Shown here: one piece after another, positions 52,426-61,305 of the stretch
Layout of the letters: the number at the start of each line of letters is the position of its first letter
Position numbering within the stretch: the first letter of the stretch is position 1
Assembly: GCF_900625105.1 (NCBI RefSeq)
Contig: NZ_UYYD01000005.1
Coordinates: 13,883-77,882 of the forward strand
Direction: 5' to 3'
DNA length: 64,000 nucleotides
Source of the DNA: Agathobaculum sp. Marseille-P7918
GTDB lineage: Bacteria; Bacillota; Clostridia; Oscillospirales; Butyricicoccaceae
Notes under the pieces: generated by a model
The model's database searches: none
What the model was told of the DNA's origin: nothing
The model's input: only the letters and a program-made list of their open reading frames with translations
Program-made: the position numbers and the translations under genes

Positions 52426-53082
52426 TTGAAAACCCTGATCCGCAGGCTGGCGGTCGTTGCGACCGCCGCCCTGCTCTGTTTTAACCTGTATTATGAGCTG
52501 GCACCCGACTATATCGTCGGACCGGAACAGAAATTTGCCTTTGCCGCGGCGTTTGTCGTGCTGCTGGGCATCGCGCTGTTTTACGGCGTGCCGAAAGGCG
52601 CGCGCAGTAAACGGCGGCATGACTATATGCTGCTGCTGTTCTGGTACTATCTTTGGGTGCTGGCAAACGTTTTGTTTTTCGACAACGCCTTCGGCCGCGG
52701 CATCTCGATGCACGCGCAGCTGGACGCGGTCAACCTCGAACCGCTGCGCACGATCAAAAACTACCTGATCGCCTACGGCTACGGCAACATCTCGCTGCGG
52801 CTGGTGATTCTCAACCTGCTGGGCAACCTGATTGCGTTCGCGCCGATGGGCGTGTTCCTGCCCGCCCTGTTCCGCTGGCAGCGCAGCATCTTTTTCTTCG
52901 CGGCAACGCTCACCCTCGGCATCACAACGGTCGAAGTCGCGCAGGTGTACACGGGCGCAGGCTCGTGCGACGTGGATGACCTCATCCTCAACCTCGCCGG
53001 CGCGCTGATCGTGTTCGTTTTCTGCCGCATCACCCCGATCTGGCGGCACATCTGCCGCGTAAACCCCAGGAAAGAAGCGTGA
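52426..53082 (+). CDS. VanZ-family membrane protein
   Basis: The 218-aa protein starts with TTG after AAAGGAG. It has about five helices and the VanZ core (NLEPLRTIKNYL...LRLVILNLLGNLIAFAPMGVFLPALF; VYTGAGSCDVDDLILNLAGALI). VanZ-like proteins are linked to teicoplanin tolerance in one case but are mostly uncharacterised. Confidence 0.9.
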   Translation: MKTLIRRLAVVATAALLCFNLYYELAPDYIVGPEQKFAFAAAFVVLLGIALFYGVPKGARSKRRHDYMLLLFWYYLWVLANVLFFDNAFGRGISMHAQLDAVNLEPLRTIKNYLIAYGYGNISLRLVILNLLGNLIAFAPMGVFLPALFRWQRSIFFFAATLTLGITTVEVAQVYTGAGSCDVDDLILNLAGALIVFVFCRITPIWRHICRVNPRKEA

Positions 53083-53088
53083 AAAACC

Positions 53089-53925
53089 ATGTTTGACACC
53101 GTACTCATTGCCGGCCTCGGCCTGATGGGCGGCTCGATGGGCAAAACCATCAAGGCGCGCACACTCAGCCGCGTGCTCGGCTGGAACCGCACCCGCCGCA
53201 CCGCCGAACAGGCGCTGGCGGACGGCGCGATCGACGCGATCGCCACCGACGCCCTGTTCAAGGAAGCCGATCTCGTCATCATCGGCCTGTATCCGCAGGC
53301 GACCGTGGACTGGCTGCTGGAGAACATGCCCAAGCTCAAAAAGGGCTGCGTTGTGGTGGATATGGTCGGCGTCAAGCAGTTTATGGTCGATCATCTCGAG
53401 CAGGCCGCGCTGGACGCGGGCGTCCACTATGTCGGCGGACACCCGATGGCGGGCCGCGAGTTCTCCGGTCTGGACTACTCGCTGCCGACGCTGTTCGACG
53501 GCGCGAGCATGATCTTCGTGCCCACGAAAAGCAGCACCGAGCGCGTGCTCGAGCAGCTGGAAGCGTACTTTATGTCGCTCGGCTTCGGACAGACCGTGCG
53601 CTGCACGGCCGCGCAGCACGACAAGATGATCGCGTTCACCTCGCAGCTGGCGCACATCGTGTCCTCGTCCTACATCAAAAGCCCGGAGGCCGAGCGCCAC
53701 AACGGCTATTCGGCGGGCAGCTATAAGGATCTGACCCGCGTGGCAAAGCTGAACGAAACCATGTGGAGCGAGCTGTTCCTGTGCAACGCCGAACCGCTCG
53801 CCGAGGAAATCGACGAAATCATCCAGCATCTGGACGAATACCGCCGCGCGATCCGCGCGGGCGACCGCGAGACGCTCACCGCACTGCTGCGCGACGGCCG
53901 CGAGCGCAAGGAAGCGCTGGGATAA
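53089..53925 (+). CDS. tyrA: Prephenate dehydrogenase
   Basis: The 278-aa protein has the NAD-binding GLGLMGGSMGKTIK near the N-terminus and the substrate region GGHPMAGREFSG. It converts prephenate to 4-hydroxyphenylpyruvate in tyrosine synthesis. No ACT domain follows, so feedback by tyrosine may differ. It is seven bases after the vanZ-like gene. Confidence 0.95.
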   Translation: MFDTVLIAGLGLMGGSMGKTIKARTLSRVLGWNRTRRTAEQALADGAIDAIATDALFKEADLVIIGLYPQATVDWLLENMPKLKKGCVVVDMVGVKQFMVDHLEQAALDAGVHYVGGHPMAGREFSGLDYSLPTLFDGASMIFVPTKSSTERVLEQLEAYFMSLGFGQTVRCTAAQHDKMIAFTSQLAHIVSSSYIKSPEAERHNGYSAGSYKDLTRVAKLNETMWSELFLCNAEPLAEEIDEIIQHLDEYRRAIRAGDRETLTALLRDGRERKEALG

Positions 53926-53928
53926 CGC

Positions 53929-53957
53929 AAAAAACCGCCCTTCGGGGCGGTTTTTTT
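53929..53957. terminator. Terminator tyrA / DUF2383 gene
   Basis: Stem AAAACCGCCC-TTCG-GGGCGGTTTT with T runs on both strands. Confidence 0.9.
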
Positions 53958-53972
53958 GGTTCGCTGCGGACT

Positions 53973-54407
53973 TTACAGGAACGCGCGCATTTGGTCGGCC
54001 AGCTGCTCTTCCACATAGATCAGCCGCTTGGTGATGTCCTTGGTTTTCTCGCTCGCGGCCTTGTACTGGTTGAGGTACCGGCTGAGCGACTTGACGCCCA
54101 TGTTGCAGCCGTCGGTCATCAGATCGGCGACGGTATGATCGGATTCGTCCATGCCGAGCTTGACGTTGGTTTTCATCCACGACATGCCCTTGGCGATCGG
54201 GTTGGGTTCCTTGCCGTCGTCGTGATATTCGTCCAGCAGCACCTGGATTTCGTCCTGCAATTTCACATGCTCGTTTCTACACTTTTTCAAATCCTGCCGC
54301 AGCGTGTCGCTTTTGATATACTGCAACACCTCGTCGATCGAGGACACGCCCATTTTGATGCCCGCATCGCACTCGCGCAGCAGTTTGATGGTATCCTGCT
54401 CTACCAT
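53973..54407 (-). CDS. Ferritin-like DUF2383/PA2169-type protein
   Basis: The 144-aa protein is helical and starts MVEQDTIKLLRECDAGIKMGVSSIDEVLQYI, with a second helical pair (MTDGCNMGVKSLSRYLNQYKAASEKTKDITKRLIYVEEQLADQMRAFL). It fits the DUF2383 four-helix bundle, seen in sporulating and stress contexts. Metal ligands are not obvious. It lies divergent to spoVAC. Confidence 0.7.
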   Translation of the reverse strand: MVEQDTIKLLRECDAGIKMGVSSIDEVLQYIKSDTLRQDLKKCRNEHVKLQDEIQVLLDEYHDDGKEPNPIAKGMSWMKTNVKLGMDESDHTVADLMTDGCNMGVKSLSRYLNQYKAASEKTKDITKRLIYVEEQLADQMRAFL

Positions 54408-54497
54408 TGTCCTTCCCTCCTTTGCGTTTGCTGAGATGGTTTCAGTATGCGCAGCTGCGGCGAAATCATGCCCGCGCACAATCTTTTTGCATGCAAT

Positions 54498-54526
54498 GGA
54501 TAGTTTTTCGTCTGCTGCGCAAAATA
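54498..54526 (+). promoter_or_regulatory. Possible forespore sigma-G promoter of spoVA
   Basis: GGATA and CAAAATA separated by 17 bases resemble the sigma-G/F pattern (GHATR, CATNHTA) with one mismatch each. spoVA operons are sigma-G genes in Bacillus; the match is weak. Confidence 0.35.
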
Positions 54527-54553
54527 GCAGAAAAACCCGGAAGGAGCATGCAT

Positions 54554-55006
54554 ATGAAGCTGGATAAGCAGAGCTATCAGCGCCTGCTCGAACAGAAAAG
54601 CCCGCCTTCCCCGCTGCCGCTCGACTGCCTGAAGGCGTTTTTGTTCGGCGGAGCGATCTGCACGGTGGGCGAAGCGGTGAGCAATTTCTGGCAGTGGCGC
54701 GGACTGGACACCTCGGACGCCGCCGCCGCGACCTCGATCACCATGGTATTTCTCGGCGCGCTGCTGACCTGCCTGCACCTGTATGAAAAGCTGGCAAAGC
54801 ACGCGGGCGCGGGCACGATCGTGCCGATCACCGGCTTTGCCAACTCGATCGTCTCGCCCGCGATGGAATTCAAAAGCGAGGGCCTGATCCTCGGCATGGG
54901 CGCCAAGCTGTTCGTCATTGCCGGGCCGGTGCTGACCTACGGCATCGCAGCCAGCGTGGTGTACGGGCTGGTCCTTTTGCTGCTGGGAGGGGGCGGCGGC
55001 GCATGA
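54554..55006 (+). CDS. spoVAC: Stage V sporulation protein AC
   Basis: The 150-aa membrane protein (FLFGGAICTVGEAVSNFWQW; GTIVPITGFANSIVSPAMEFKSEGLILGMGAKLFVIAGPVL) is SpoVAC, part of the channel that loads dipicolinic acid into spores and releases it in germination. ATG 54554 follows AAGGAG. It overlaps spoVAD. Confidence 0.95.
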   Translation: MKLDKQSYQRLLEQKSPPSPLPLDCLKAFLFGGAICTVGEAVSNFWQWRGLDTSDAAAATSITMVFLGALLTCLHLYEKLAKHAGAGTIVPITGFANSIVSPAMEFKSEGLILGMGAKLFVIAGPVLTYGIAASVVYGLVLLLLGGGGGA

Positions 55007-56019
55007 TCGAACGCGTTGGCACCCGCACGCTGCGCCTGACAAACCGCCCCTATCTGATCGCGCACGCATCGGCCGTCGGCAAAAAGGAGGGCGAAGGCCC
55101 GCTCGGCGCGTATTTTGATTTTGTCACCGAGGACGACCGCATGCACCAGAAATCGTGGGAGCTGGCGGAAAGTGCGCTGCAAAAGACCGCGATCCACCTT
55201 GCCCTGCACAAAGCCGGGCTGCAAAAGGGCGATCTGGACGTCATCCTCGCGGGCGACCTGCTCAACCAGTGCACCGGTTCGTTTCTCGCCTCGGTCGATT
55301 CGGACACGCCCTATCTCGGACAGTACGGCGCGTGCTCGACCATGGCGCAGGGACTGGCGCTGGGCGGCTGTCTGGTCGAGGGCGGGGCGGCCCGCCGCCT
55401 GCTCGCGGCGGCCTCCTCGCATTTCTGCTCGGCCGAGCGGCAGTACCGCTTCCCGCTCGCCTACGGCGGCCAGCGCACACCGACCGCCCAGTGGACAGCG
55501 ACGGCCGCGGGCGCGGCCGTGCTGAGCGCCGCGGGGCACAGCCGCCTGCGACTGACCCATGTGCTGTTCGGCAAGATGATCGAGATGGGCGTCAAGGACG
55601 CGAACAACATGGGCGCGGCGATGGCGCCCGCGGCCTACGACACCCTCTCCACCCTGCTGCACGACCTCGGCGCGCAGCCGACCGACTTCGACTGCATCGT
55701 GACCGGCGACCTCGGCCACGTCGGCGCGGATCTGCTGCTGACGCTGCTGCGCACGGACGGCATCGACCTGTCGCCCGTCTATTCGGACTGCGGCAGCCTG
55801 CTGTTCGGCGACGAACAGGACGCACACGCGGGCGGCTCGGGCTGCGGCTGCTCGGCAGCGGTGCTGTGCGGGCCGCTGCTGCGCGATATGCAGGCCGGCA
55901 AGATCCGCCGGCTGGTGTTTGCGGGCACGGGCGCGATGATGAGCCCGACTTCGGTGCAGCAGGGCCAGCCGATCGCGGGCATCTGCCACGCGGCCGTGAT
56001 CGAAAGGAGCGACGCATGA
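55003..56019 (+). CDS. spoVAD: Stage V sporulation protein AD
   Basis: The 338-aa protein has a thiolase-like fold (GDLLNQCTGSFLASVDSDTPYLGQYGACSTMAQGLALGGCLVE; GTGAMMSPTSVQQGQPIAGICHAAVIER). In Bacillus it binds dipicolinic acid. It is coupled to spoVAC and spoVAE by overlaps. Confidence 0.97.
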   Translation: MIERVGTRTLRLTNRPYLIAHASAVGKKEGEGPLGAYFDFVTEDDRMHQKSWELAESALQKTAIHLALHKAGLQKGDLDVILAGDLLNQCTGSFLASVDSDTPYLGQYGACSTMAQGLALGGCLVEGGAARRLLAAASSHFCSAERQYRFPLAYGGQRTPTAQWTATAAGAAVLSAAGHSRLRLTHVLFGKMIEMGVKDANNMGAAMAPAAYDTLSTLLHDLGAQPTDFDCIVTGDLGHVGADLLLTLLRTDGIDLSPVYSDCGSLLFGDEQDAHAGGSGCGCSAAVLCGPLLRDMQAGKIRRLVFAGTGAMMSPTSVQQGQPIAGICHAAVIERSDA

Positions 56020-56381
56020 ACTGGATGGAATATGTGAACGCCTTCTGGGTGGGCGGCGCGATCTGCGCGGTCTGCCAAGTGTTCATCGACAAAACCAAGC
56101 TGACCCCCGCGCGCATTCTGGTCAGTCTGGTGGTGCTGGGCGTGGCGCTGCAAGCCTTCGGGTTGTATCAGCCGGTCGTGGACTATGCGGGCGCGGGCGC
56201 GACCGTGCCGCTCCTCGGCTTCGGCTACTCGCTGGCCAAAGGCGTGGCCAAGGCGGTCGCGGAGGACGGCCTGCTGGGTGCGTTCACCGGCGGCGTGACG
56301 GGCGCTGCGGGCGGCATCGCGGCGGCGATCGTGTTCGGCTGCCTGTTTGCGCTGCTGGCAAAGCCCAAATCGCGCTCCTGA
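56016..56381 (+). CDS. spoVAE: Stage V sporulation protein AE (SpoVAEB type)
   Basis: The 121-aa membrane protein (YVNAFWVGGAICAVCQVFIDKTKLTPARILVSLVVLGVAL; GAGATVPLLGFGYSLAKGVAKAV) completes the core spoVAC-AD-AE set, the minimal group in Clostridia. It overlaps spoVAD by ATGA. Confidence 0.95.
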   Translation: MNWMEYVNAFWVGGAICAVCQVFIDKTKLTPARILVSLVVLGVALQAFGLYQPVVDYAGAGATVPLLGFGYSLAKGVAKAVAEDGLLGAFTGGVTGAAGGIAAAIVFGCLFALLAKPKSRS

Positions 56382-56448
56382 CCCACCCTTGCGAACGCGG
56401 GCAAACCCCGGTATAATAGACAGCAGAACAAAAAAGCGAGGTTTGCCC

Positions 56449-57417
56449 ATGCGCTACTATTTTGCCCCGATGGAGGGCGTGACTGGTGCGGTCTACCGCC
56501 GCACGCACCACGCATTTTTCCCCGGCATCAACAAATATTATATGCCATTCATCACGCCGACGACCACCGAACGCTTCACCCCGCGCCAAAAGCGGGACAT
56601 TGCGCCCGAAGTGAACGCAGGCGTGCCCGCCGTGCCGCAGCTGCTGACCAAATCGGCCGCGGACTGCATCTGGGCGGCGGACGCCTTGGCCGACATGGGC
56701 TACGCGGAGGTCAACCTCAACCTCGGCTGCCCGTCGGGCACGGTGACGGCCAAGGGCAAGGGCGCGGGCTTTCTGGCCGACCCGGACGCGCTCGACCGCT
56801 TTCTGGACGCGGTGTTTTCCGCAACGCACGCGCGCATTTCGATCAAAACGCGACTTGGCATGCATAATCCGGCGGAATTTGACCGCCTGCTCGCGATCTA
56901 CAACCGCTACCCGGTCGCCGAGCTCACCATCCACCCGCGCGTGCGGCAGGATTTCTATAAAGGCAAGGTGCGCGAGGCGGACTTTGCCGCCGCGCTGCCA
57001 AACTGCCGCATGCCGGTGTGCTACAACGGCGACGTCGTCACCGAGGCGGACGCACAGGCGGTCGAGGCGCGTTATCCCGATCTGCCCGCCCTGATGATCG
57101 GCCGCGGGCTGATCGGCGACCCTTCACTCGTCACGCGGTTGCGCGGCGGCCCACGCGCGGACCGCGACACGCTGCGCGCCTTCCACGACGCGCTGTACGC
57201 GGGCTACTGCGAGGCCTTCGGCGACGCGCGCATCGCCATGCTGCGCATGAAGGAGATTTGGTTCTATCACCTGAACCTGTTCCAAAACAGCGAAAAGCAC
57301 GGCAAACAGCTCAAAAAAGCCACCAGTCCGCGCGCCTACGAGGACGCGGCGGCGGCCATTTTCCGCGACCTTGCGGTGCGGGACGACGTCGTTCCCGGCT
57401 GGTTCCGCCCGGCATAA
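56449..57417 (+). CDS. dus: tRNA-dihydrouridine synthase
   Basis: The 322-aa protein has the Dus TIM barrel: FAPMEGVTGAVYR, VNLNLGCPSGTVTAKGKGAGFL with the catalytic Cys, SIKTRLGMHN, TIHPRVRQDFYKG and MIGRGLIGDP. It reduces uridine to dihydrouridine in the D loop. A TATAAT lies about 30 bases upstream. Which uridine it targets is not clear. Confidence 0.93.
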   Translation: MRYYFAPMEGVTGAVYRRTHHAFFPGINKYYMPFITPTTTERFTPRQKRDIAPEVNAGVPAVPQLLTKSAADCIWAADALADMGYAEVNLNLGCPSGTVTAKGKGAGFLADPDALDRFLDAVFSATHARISIKTRLGMHNPAEFDRLLAIYNRYPVAELTIHPRVRQDFYKGKVREADFAAALPNCRMPVCYNGDVVTEADAQAVEARYPDLPALMIGRGLIGDPSLVTRLRGGPRADRDTLRAFHDALYAGYCEAFGDARIAMLRMKEIWFYHLNLFQNSEKHGKQLKKATSPRAYEDAAAAIFRDLAVRDDVVPGWFRPA

Positions 57418-57426
57418 AACGCAAAA

Positions 57427-57466
57427 CGGCTCCCCTCCGGTTGTTCCTGAAGGGAGCCATTTTTTG
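57427..57466 (+). terminator. Terminator after dus
   Basis: Stem GGCTCCC/GGGAGCC followed by ATTTTTT. Confidence 0.8.
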
Positions 57467-57547
57467 CACCCGCGCCGTTCGTCCCGTTTATGGGACACCC
57501 TCTGTTTTACAATGGAACCATCAAACAGGGAAGCGGAGGGATTTTTC

Positions 57548-57805
57548 ATGCAAAAGAAACTGGGACATGCCTTGCAGACCACGGGCGGTCTGCTCACACT
57601 GCTGCTCGCGGGCGCGTCCGACATGGGACACATTTCCGCCGGGGTGCTGGCGCTCGGCCTGCTGGCAGCGGCGCTGCTGGTCTGCGCCGGACAGCGTGTG
57701 CTCCATCGCCGCCGCATGCGGCACCCCATCCGCCTGCCGCTGCGCAGCGCCCTCCCCCGTACCGCGCCGCGCCGGCGCATGGCGGGCGACCCGGGACGGG
57801 TCTGA
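57548..57805 (+). CDS. Small membrane protein, 85 aa
   Basis: The protein MQKKLGHALQTTGGLLTLLL has two hydrophobic segments (8-20 and 30-48) and a strongly basic end (HRRRMRHPIRLPLRSALPRTAPRRRMAGDPGRV). The ribosome site is GGAGGG. Function unknown; the convergent FUSC gene ends eight bases later. Confidence 0.65.
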   Translation: MQKKLGHALQTTGGLLTLLLAGASDMGHISAGVLALGLLAAALLVCAGQRVLHRRRMRHPIRLPLRSALPRTAPRRRMAGDPGRV

Positions 57806-57811
57806 GCGCGC

Positions 57812-59743
57812 TCAGAACGGGATGCAGGCCTTGTATTGCAGCAGCGATTCCGCATGGCGCAGATACTGCGTGACCACATAGTTGACGCCGCTCTCGCGGT
57901 AGTGCAGGCGGCGGCGCAGCGCCGGGAAATTGCGGCCGTCGATGATCGGGTAGAGCTCCTCCTCGATCGCGTCGATCATTTCGAGCAGCGCGTCCGCCTC
58001 CTCCGGCCGCACGCTCTGCGTGCGGATCAGATAGTGCATCTGCTCCAACTCGGAAAACATGTGCCACAGCGTCAGCAGCACGGTCTGCAAGTCCTCCCGA
58101 TGCGGCAGCGCGGGATGCTGGGTCACATACCCCACGCACTCCTCATACAGCATGTGGAAGCAGGTCAGGATCTCGCACGAAACCGAAAGGTCGGTATCCC
58201 CGGCCAGCCCGCGGCGAATGAACTCCCAATAGCTGTTGTGCAGCCGGAACAGCGCCTTGATGTTGTAGCGGAACATGGCTTCCTTGCGGATCGGGAAGAA
58301 AAACCGGTTGACCACAAACACGATCGCGACCGCCGCGCCCAGATAGACCAGCCGCAGTGTGACGGCGGTCGCCTCGTTGAGCGTCATGGTGGCGAGCGTG
58401 AGCGCGTAGCAGGTGGAGAAGATCGGGTGGTACCAAGTGCCGGGCGTTGCGCAGTACATCAGCGAGATCATCACCAGCGCAAACACCAGCTGGCCGCCCA
58501 GTCCGGGCAGCAGCGGATGCAGGATAAACTCGATCACGCAGCCGATCAGCGTGCCGATCGGACGGGTCTTCATGCGGTAGCTGCTGTCCTCGCAGCTGGG
58601 CTGGAGCAGCAGAAACGCGTTGAGCGGAATCCAGTACGAATGCGTGACCGGCAGCACAAAGCTGATGACGTTGCTGACCGTCAGCACGGTGGCCAGGCGC
58701 ATGGCGAACCGCAGCTCGAACGACTCGGTCGTCAGGCGCAGGCGCAGCTGCTGGAGCAGCCCGCCCCAGCTGACCGGATAGACCGCAGCCGTCACCGGCT
58801 GGCCATGTGTGCGCAGCAGGAGCACCAGCATGTGCAGCAGGCTGCGGCTGAAAATGCGCACGCGGCCCTCCGGGATATCCATGCAGTCGAGCATGGTGCG
58901 CGCACGGTCGATCTGCTCGTCTTCCGTCCCGTTTGCCAGCGACGCGGACACATCGCGCAAGAACGCCGCCAGCTGCCGCAGCATGCGGACACGCGCCTCA
59001 TCCAGCTCGGTGCGCCACTCGTGATCGGTGATCAGATAGGAAAACCGCTGCGCCAGCGTGGAAACCATGTCGTACAGCTGATTGTCCGGCGTCTGCCGCG
59101 AGAAAAAGTGCTGGTGATAGGACATCTGGTGCAGCGTATGCAGCAGCGCGCGGAAGCGCTCATTGAGCTCCTTCTGGCGGTCGGGCTCGATCAGAAGCAG
59201 CAGCAGCTCGCTCATTTCGACCAGCGCGCGCTCGAGCGTGAGCGGCACATCGACCGGACGGCGGAACAGGCGGCCATACAGCGCGATCGCGCCCGCGAGA
59301 TAGCATACGCCCAGCCAGAATACGACCAGCTCGATGAACATTTCGGTCGTGTTCGCGGGCGGGATGAGCGACAGAAACACGAACAGCATCGCATAGGTGA
59401 AATACCCCTTGGGCTTGAACTGCGAGCTCTGCGTCAGCACGAGCACAAAGGGCACGCAGAGGTTGAGCACGATGCACGCGGCCAGACTGCCCGCCGCGAT
59501 AAAGCCGAGCACCATCAGCGCGCTGCCGACGAGCAGCAGGCGCAGATACCTGATCGCGGTGTTGTCCTGCCGCTTGTAGCGCGTCTGGAAAAACACCGTG
59601 ACGACCGACACGACGATCACATACTGTAAGCCGGCCAGCGCGCTGACAATGGCAAACGAGCTGAGGAAAAACAAAATGATCGGGAGGGCGCGCCGCAGCG
59701 CGGCCCAAAACGTCCGCCAGCCGCGTGCAATGCCATCGGACAT
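57812..59743 (-). CDS. FUSC-family membrane protein
   Basis: The 643-aa protein has two sets of membrane helices (IILFFLSSFAIVSALAGLQYVIVVSVVTVFF; FRFAMRLATVLTVSNVISFVLPVTHSYWIPLNAFLLLQP) separated by soluble helical domains, the YccS/FUSC layout of aromatic-acid or efflux-type exporters. The SYWIPLNAFLLLQP motif is typical. Substrate unknown. Confidence 0.85.
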   Translation of the reverse strand: MSDGIARGWRTFWAALRRALPIILFFLSSFAIVSALAGLQYVIVVSVVTVFFQTRYKRQDNTAIRYLRLLLVGSALMVLGFIAAGSLAACIVLNLCVPFVLVLTQSSQFKPKGYFTYAMLFVFLSLIPPANTTEMFIELVVFWLGVCYLAGAIALYGRLFRRPVDVPLTLERALVEMSELLLLLIEPDRQKELNERFRALLHTLHQMSYHQHFFSRQTPDNQLYDMVSTLAQRFSYLITDHEWRTELDEARVRMLRQLAAFLRDVSASLANGTEDEQIDRARTMLDCMDIPEGRVRIFSRSLLHMLVLLLRTHGQPVTAAVYPVSWGGLLQQLRLRLTTESFELRFAMRLATVLTVSNVISFVLPVTHSYWIPLNAFLLLQPSCEDSSYRMKTRPIGTLIGCVIEFILHPLLPGLGGQLVFALVMISLMYCATPGTWYHPIFSTCYALTLATMTLNEATAVTLRLVYLGAAVAIVFVVNRFFFPIRKEAMFRYNIKALFRLHNSYWEFIRRGLAGDTDLSVSCEILTCFHMLYEECVGYVTQHPALPHREDLQTVLLTLWHMFSELEQMHYLIRTQSVRPEEADALLEMIDAIEEELYPIIDGRNFPALRRRLHYRESGVNYVVTQYLRHAESLLQYKACIPF

Positions 59744-59865
59744 GGCAAGCCCTCCCCTCTGCCGTAAAGATGTGCAAGGGAACGGTGTGCCGCCGTTCCC
59801 CCTGATACCAATAGTATAAAGAATCCGTTAAGATTTTGCAACCGCCCGTTTGCCGCCGCCGGACG

Positions 59866-59903
59866 CAAAAAAGCGGGACCCGCGCTTTGAGCGCGGGTCC
59901 CGC
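59866..59903 (-). terminator. Terminator of ftsW-pbp operon
   Basis: Stem GCGGGACCCGCGC/GCGCGGGTCCCGC with a TTTTTT tail on the minus strand. Confidence 0.9.
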
Positions 59904-59931
59904 TGTGCCTTGTCCGGTTGTTTCTCGTTTG

Positions 59932-61305
59932 TCAATAGCCCTTTTCGACCGCCGCGGTCAGCACCTTGGACGCTACTGTGCCCGCGACCGACGAGCCGCC
60001 GCCGCCGTTCTCGACCAGCACGATGAAGGCGTAAGGCGTTGCCTCGTCGCGCAAAAAGCCGGTGAACCACGCGTTCGGCGTCTGATCCGCGCCGACCTCG
60101 GCCGTACCCGACTTGGCGCAGATGTCCATGCCCGGAAAACGGTCCTGGCCGTAGGTCTCGATGACGTTGTTGTGCATCATGTCCGCGATCGTCGAGGCCG
60201 TGTCCTCTTCGATCAGCTTGGAGGACTTGTGCGCGAAGTACAGGCCGGTCGGCAGGCCGTAATCCGTGGTGGTCTTCTCAATCAGGCGCGGCATGGCGGC
60301 CTTGCCGCCGTTGGCGATCGCGCCCATATACAGCATCATGTTGATCGGGCACATCGTGTCCTCGCCCTGGCCGACGCCCGCCCATGCGAGCTGGTTGTCG
60401 TTGCCGTCGAAGTTGAAGTGACCCTCCGAGGTGTTGATGCCGTCCACCTTGATCGCCTCGGTCAGGCCGGCGGAATCCGCGTATTTCTGCATGGTGTCGC
60501 CGCCCAGCTCGACCGCGAGCTGGCCGAACACGCCGTTGCAGGAGTTGGCAAGCGCATCCTCGATGTCCTGCTGGCCATGCGCATACGGACAGGTGACCAC
60601 GTCGCCGCCGATCTCGACCGAGCCGGTGCAGTTCCAAGTGCGGGTAAACAGGTCGGGGATGTTTTCGATCGCCGCATTGAGCGTGACGACCTTAAAGATC
60701 GAGCCGGGGATCGAGTTTGCCGACAGCAGGCGGTTGACGTACACGCCTTCCCACGCCGGATCGTCCGGGTCGATGTTCGGCGGGTCGGCGGGGTCAAAGG
60801 TCGGGGTGGAGACCATGCACAGGATCTCGCCCGTCTTGTAGTTGTACACGCCCACCGTGCCGCTCATGCCGCCCAGTGCCTGATAGGCCACATTGTTGAG
60901 ATACGCGTCGATGGTCAGATACAGGTTGTTGCCCGTGCCGAGCGGCGAATACACGCCGGTCAGCAGGTTGTAGCCCGACAGCTTGTCGGCAAAGGCGGTC
61001 AGCGCGCCCGCGCCGATGTTGCCCGCGGGGTCGCCCACCGCGTGCAGCGTCGCGCGGCGGATGTCGCCGTCCGGATAATAGACGCGGTTGCCGTTTTCGT
61101 CCAGCGTGGAGAGCACGTCGCCGTCCCGGTCGAGGATGGTGCCGCCCTTGAGCTGGCCGGAATTGCTGTACAGATGGCGGTTATAGGGATAGGACGCCCA
61201 GTCGCCGCCGTCCACGACGAACTGGAAGCAGAAAAAGGCCAGTCCCAGACCGAGCAGCGCCGCCAGGATCAGGCAGAACACGCCGCGCTTTTCGATTTTC
61301 CGCAT
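59932..61305 (-). CDS. Penicillin-binding protein (class B transpeptidase, PbpA-like)
   Basis: The 457-aa protein has one N-terminal membrane helix, a short pedestal domain and the transpeptidase motifs Ser202-I-F-Lys205 (SxxK), SCN (255-257) and KSGT (398-401). It cross-links cell-wall peptides. It is short for class B, like Mycobacterium PbpA. Its ATG abuts the ftsW stop, the normal SEDS-PBP partner pairing. Confidence 0.95.
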   Translation of the reverse strand: MRKIEKRGVFCLILAALLGLGLAFFCFQFVVDGGDWASYPYNRHLYSNSGQLKGGTILDRDGDVLSTLDENGNRVYYPDGDIRRATLHAVGDPAGNIGAGALTAFADKLSGYNLLTGVYSPLGTGNNLYLTIDAYLNNVAYQALGGMSGTVGVYNYKTGEILCMVSTPTFDPADPPNIDPDDPAWEGVYVNRLLSANSIPGSIFKVVTLNAAIENIPDLFTRTWNCTGSVEIGGDVVTCPYAHGQQDIEDALANSCNGVFGQLAVELGGDTMQKYADSAGLTEAIKVDGINTSEGHFNFDGNDNQLAWAGVGQGEDTMCPINMMLYMGAIANGGKAAMPRLIEKTTTDYGLPTGLYFAHKSSKLIEEDTASTIADMMHNNVIETYGQDRFPGMDICAKSGTAEVGADQTPNAWFTGFLRDEATPYAFIVLVENGGGGSSVAGTVASKVLTAAVEKGY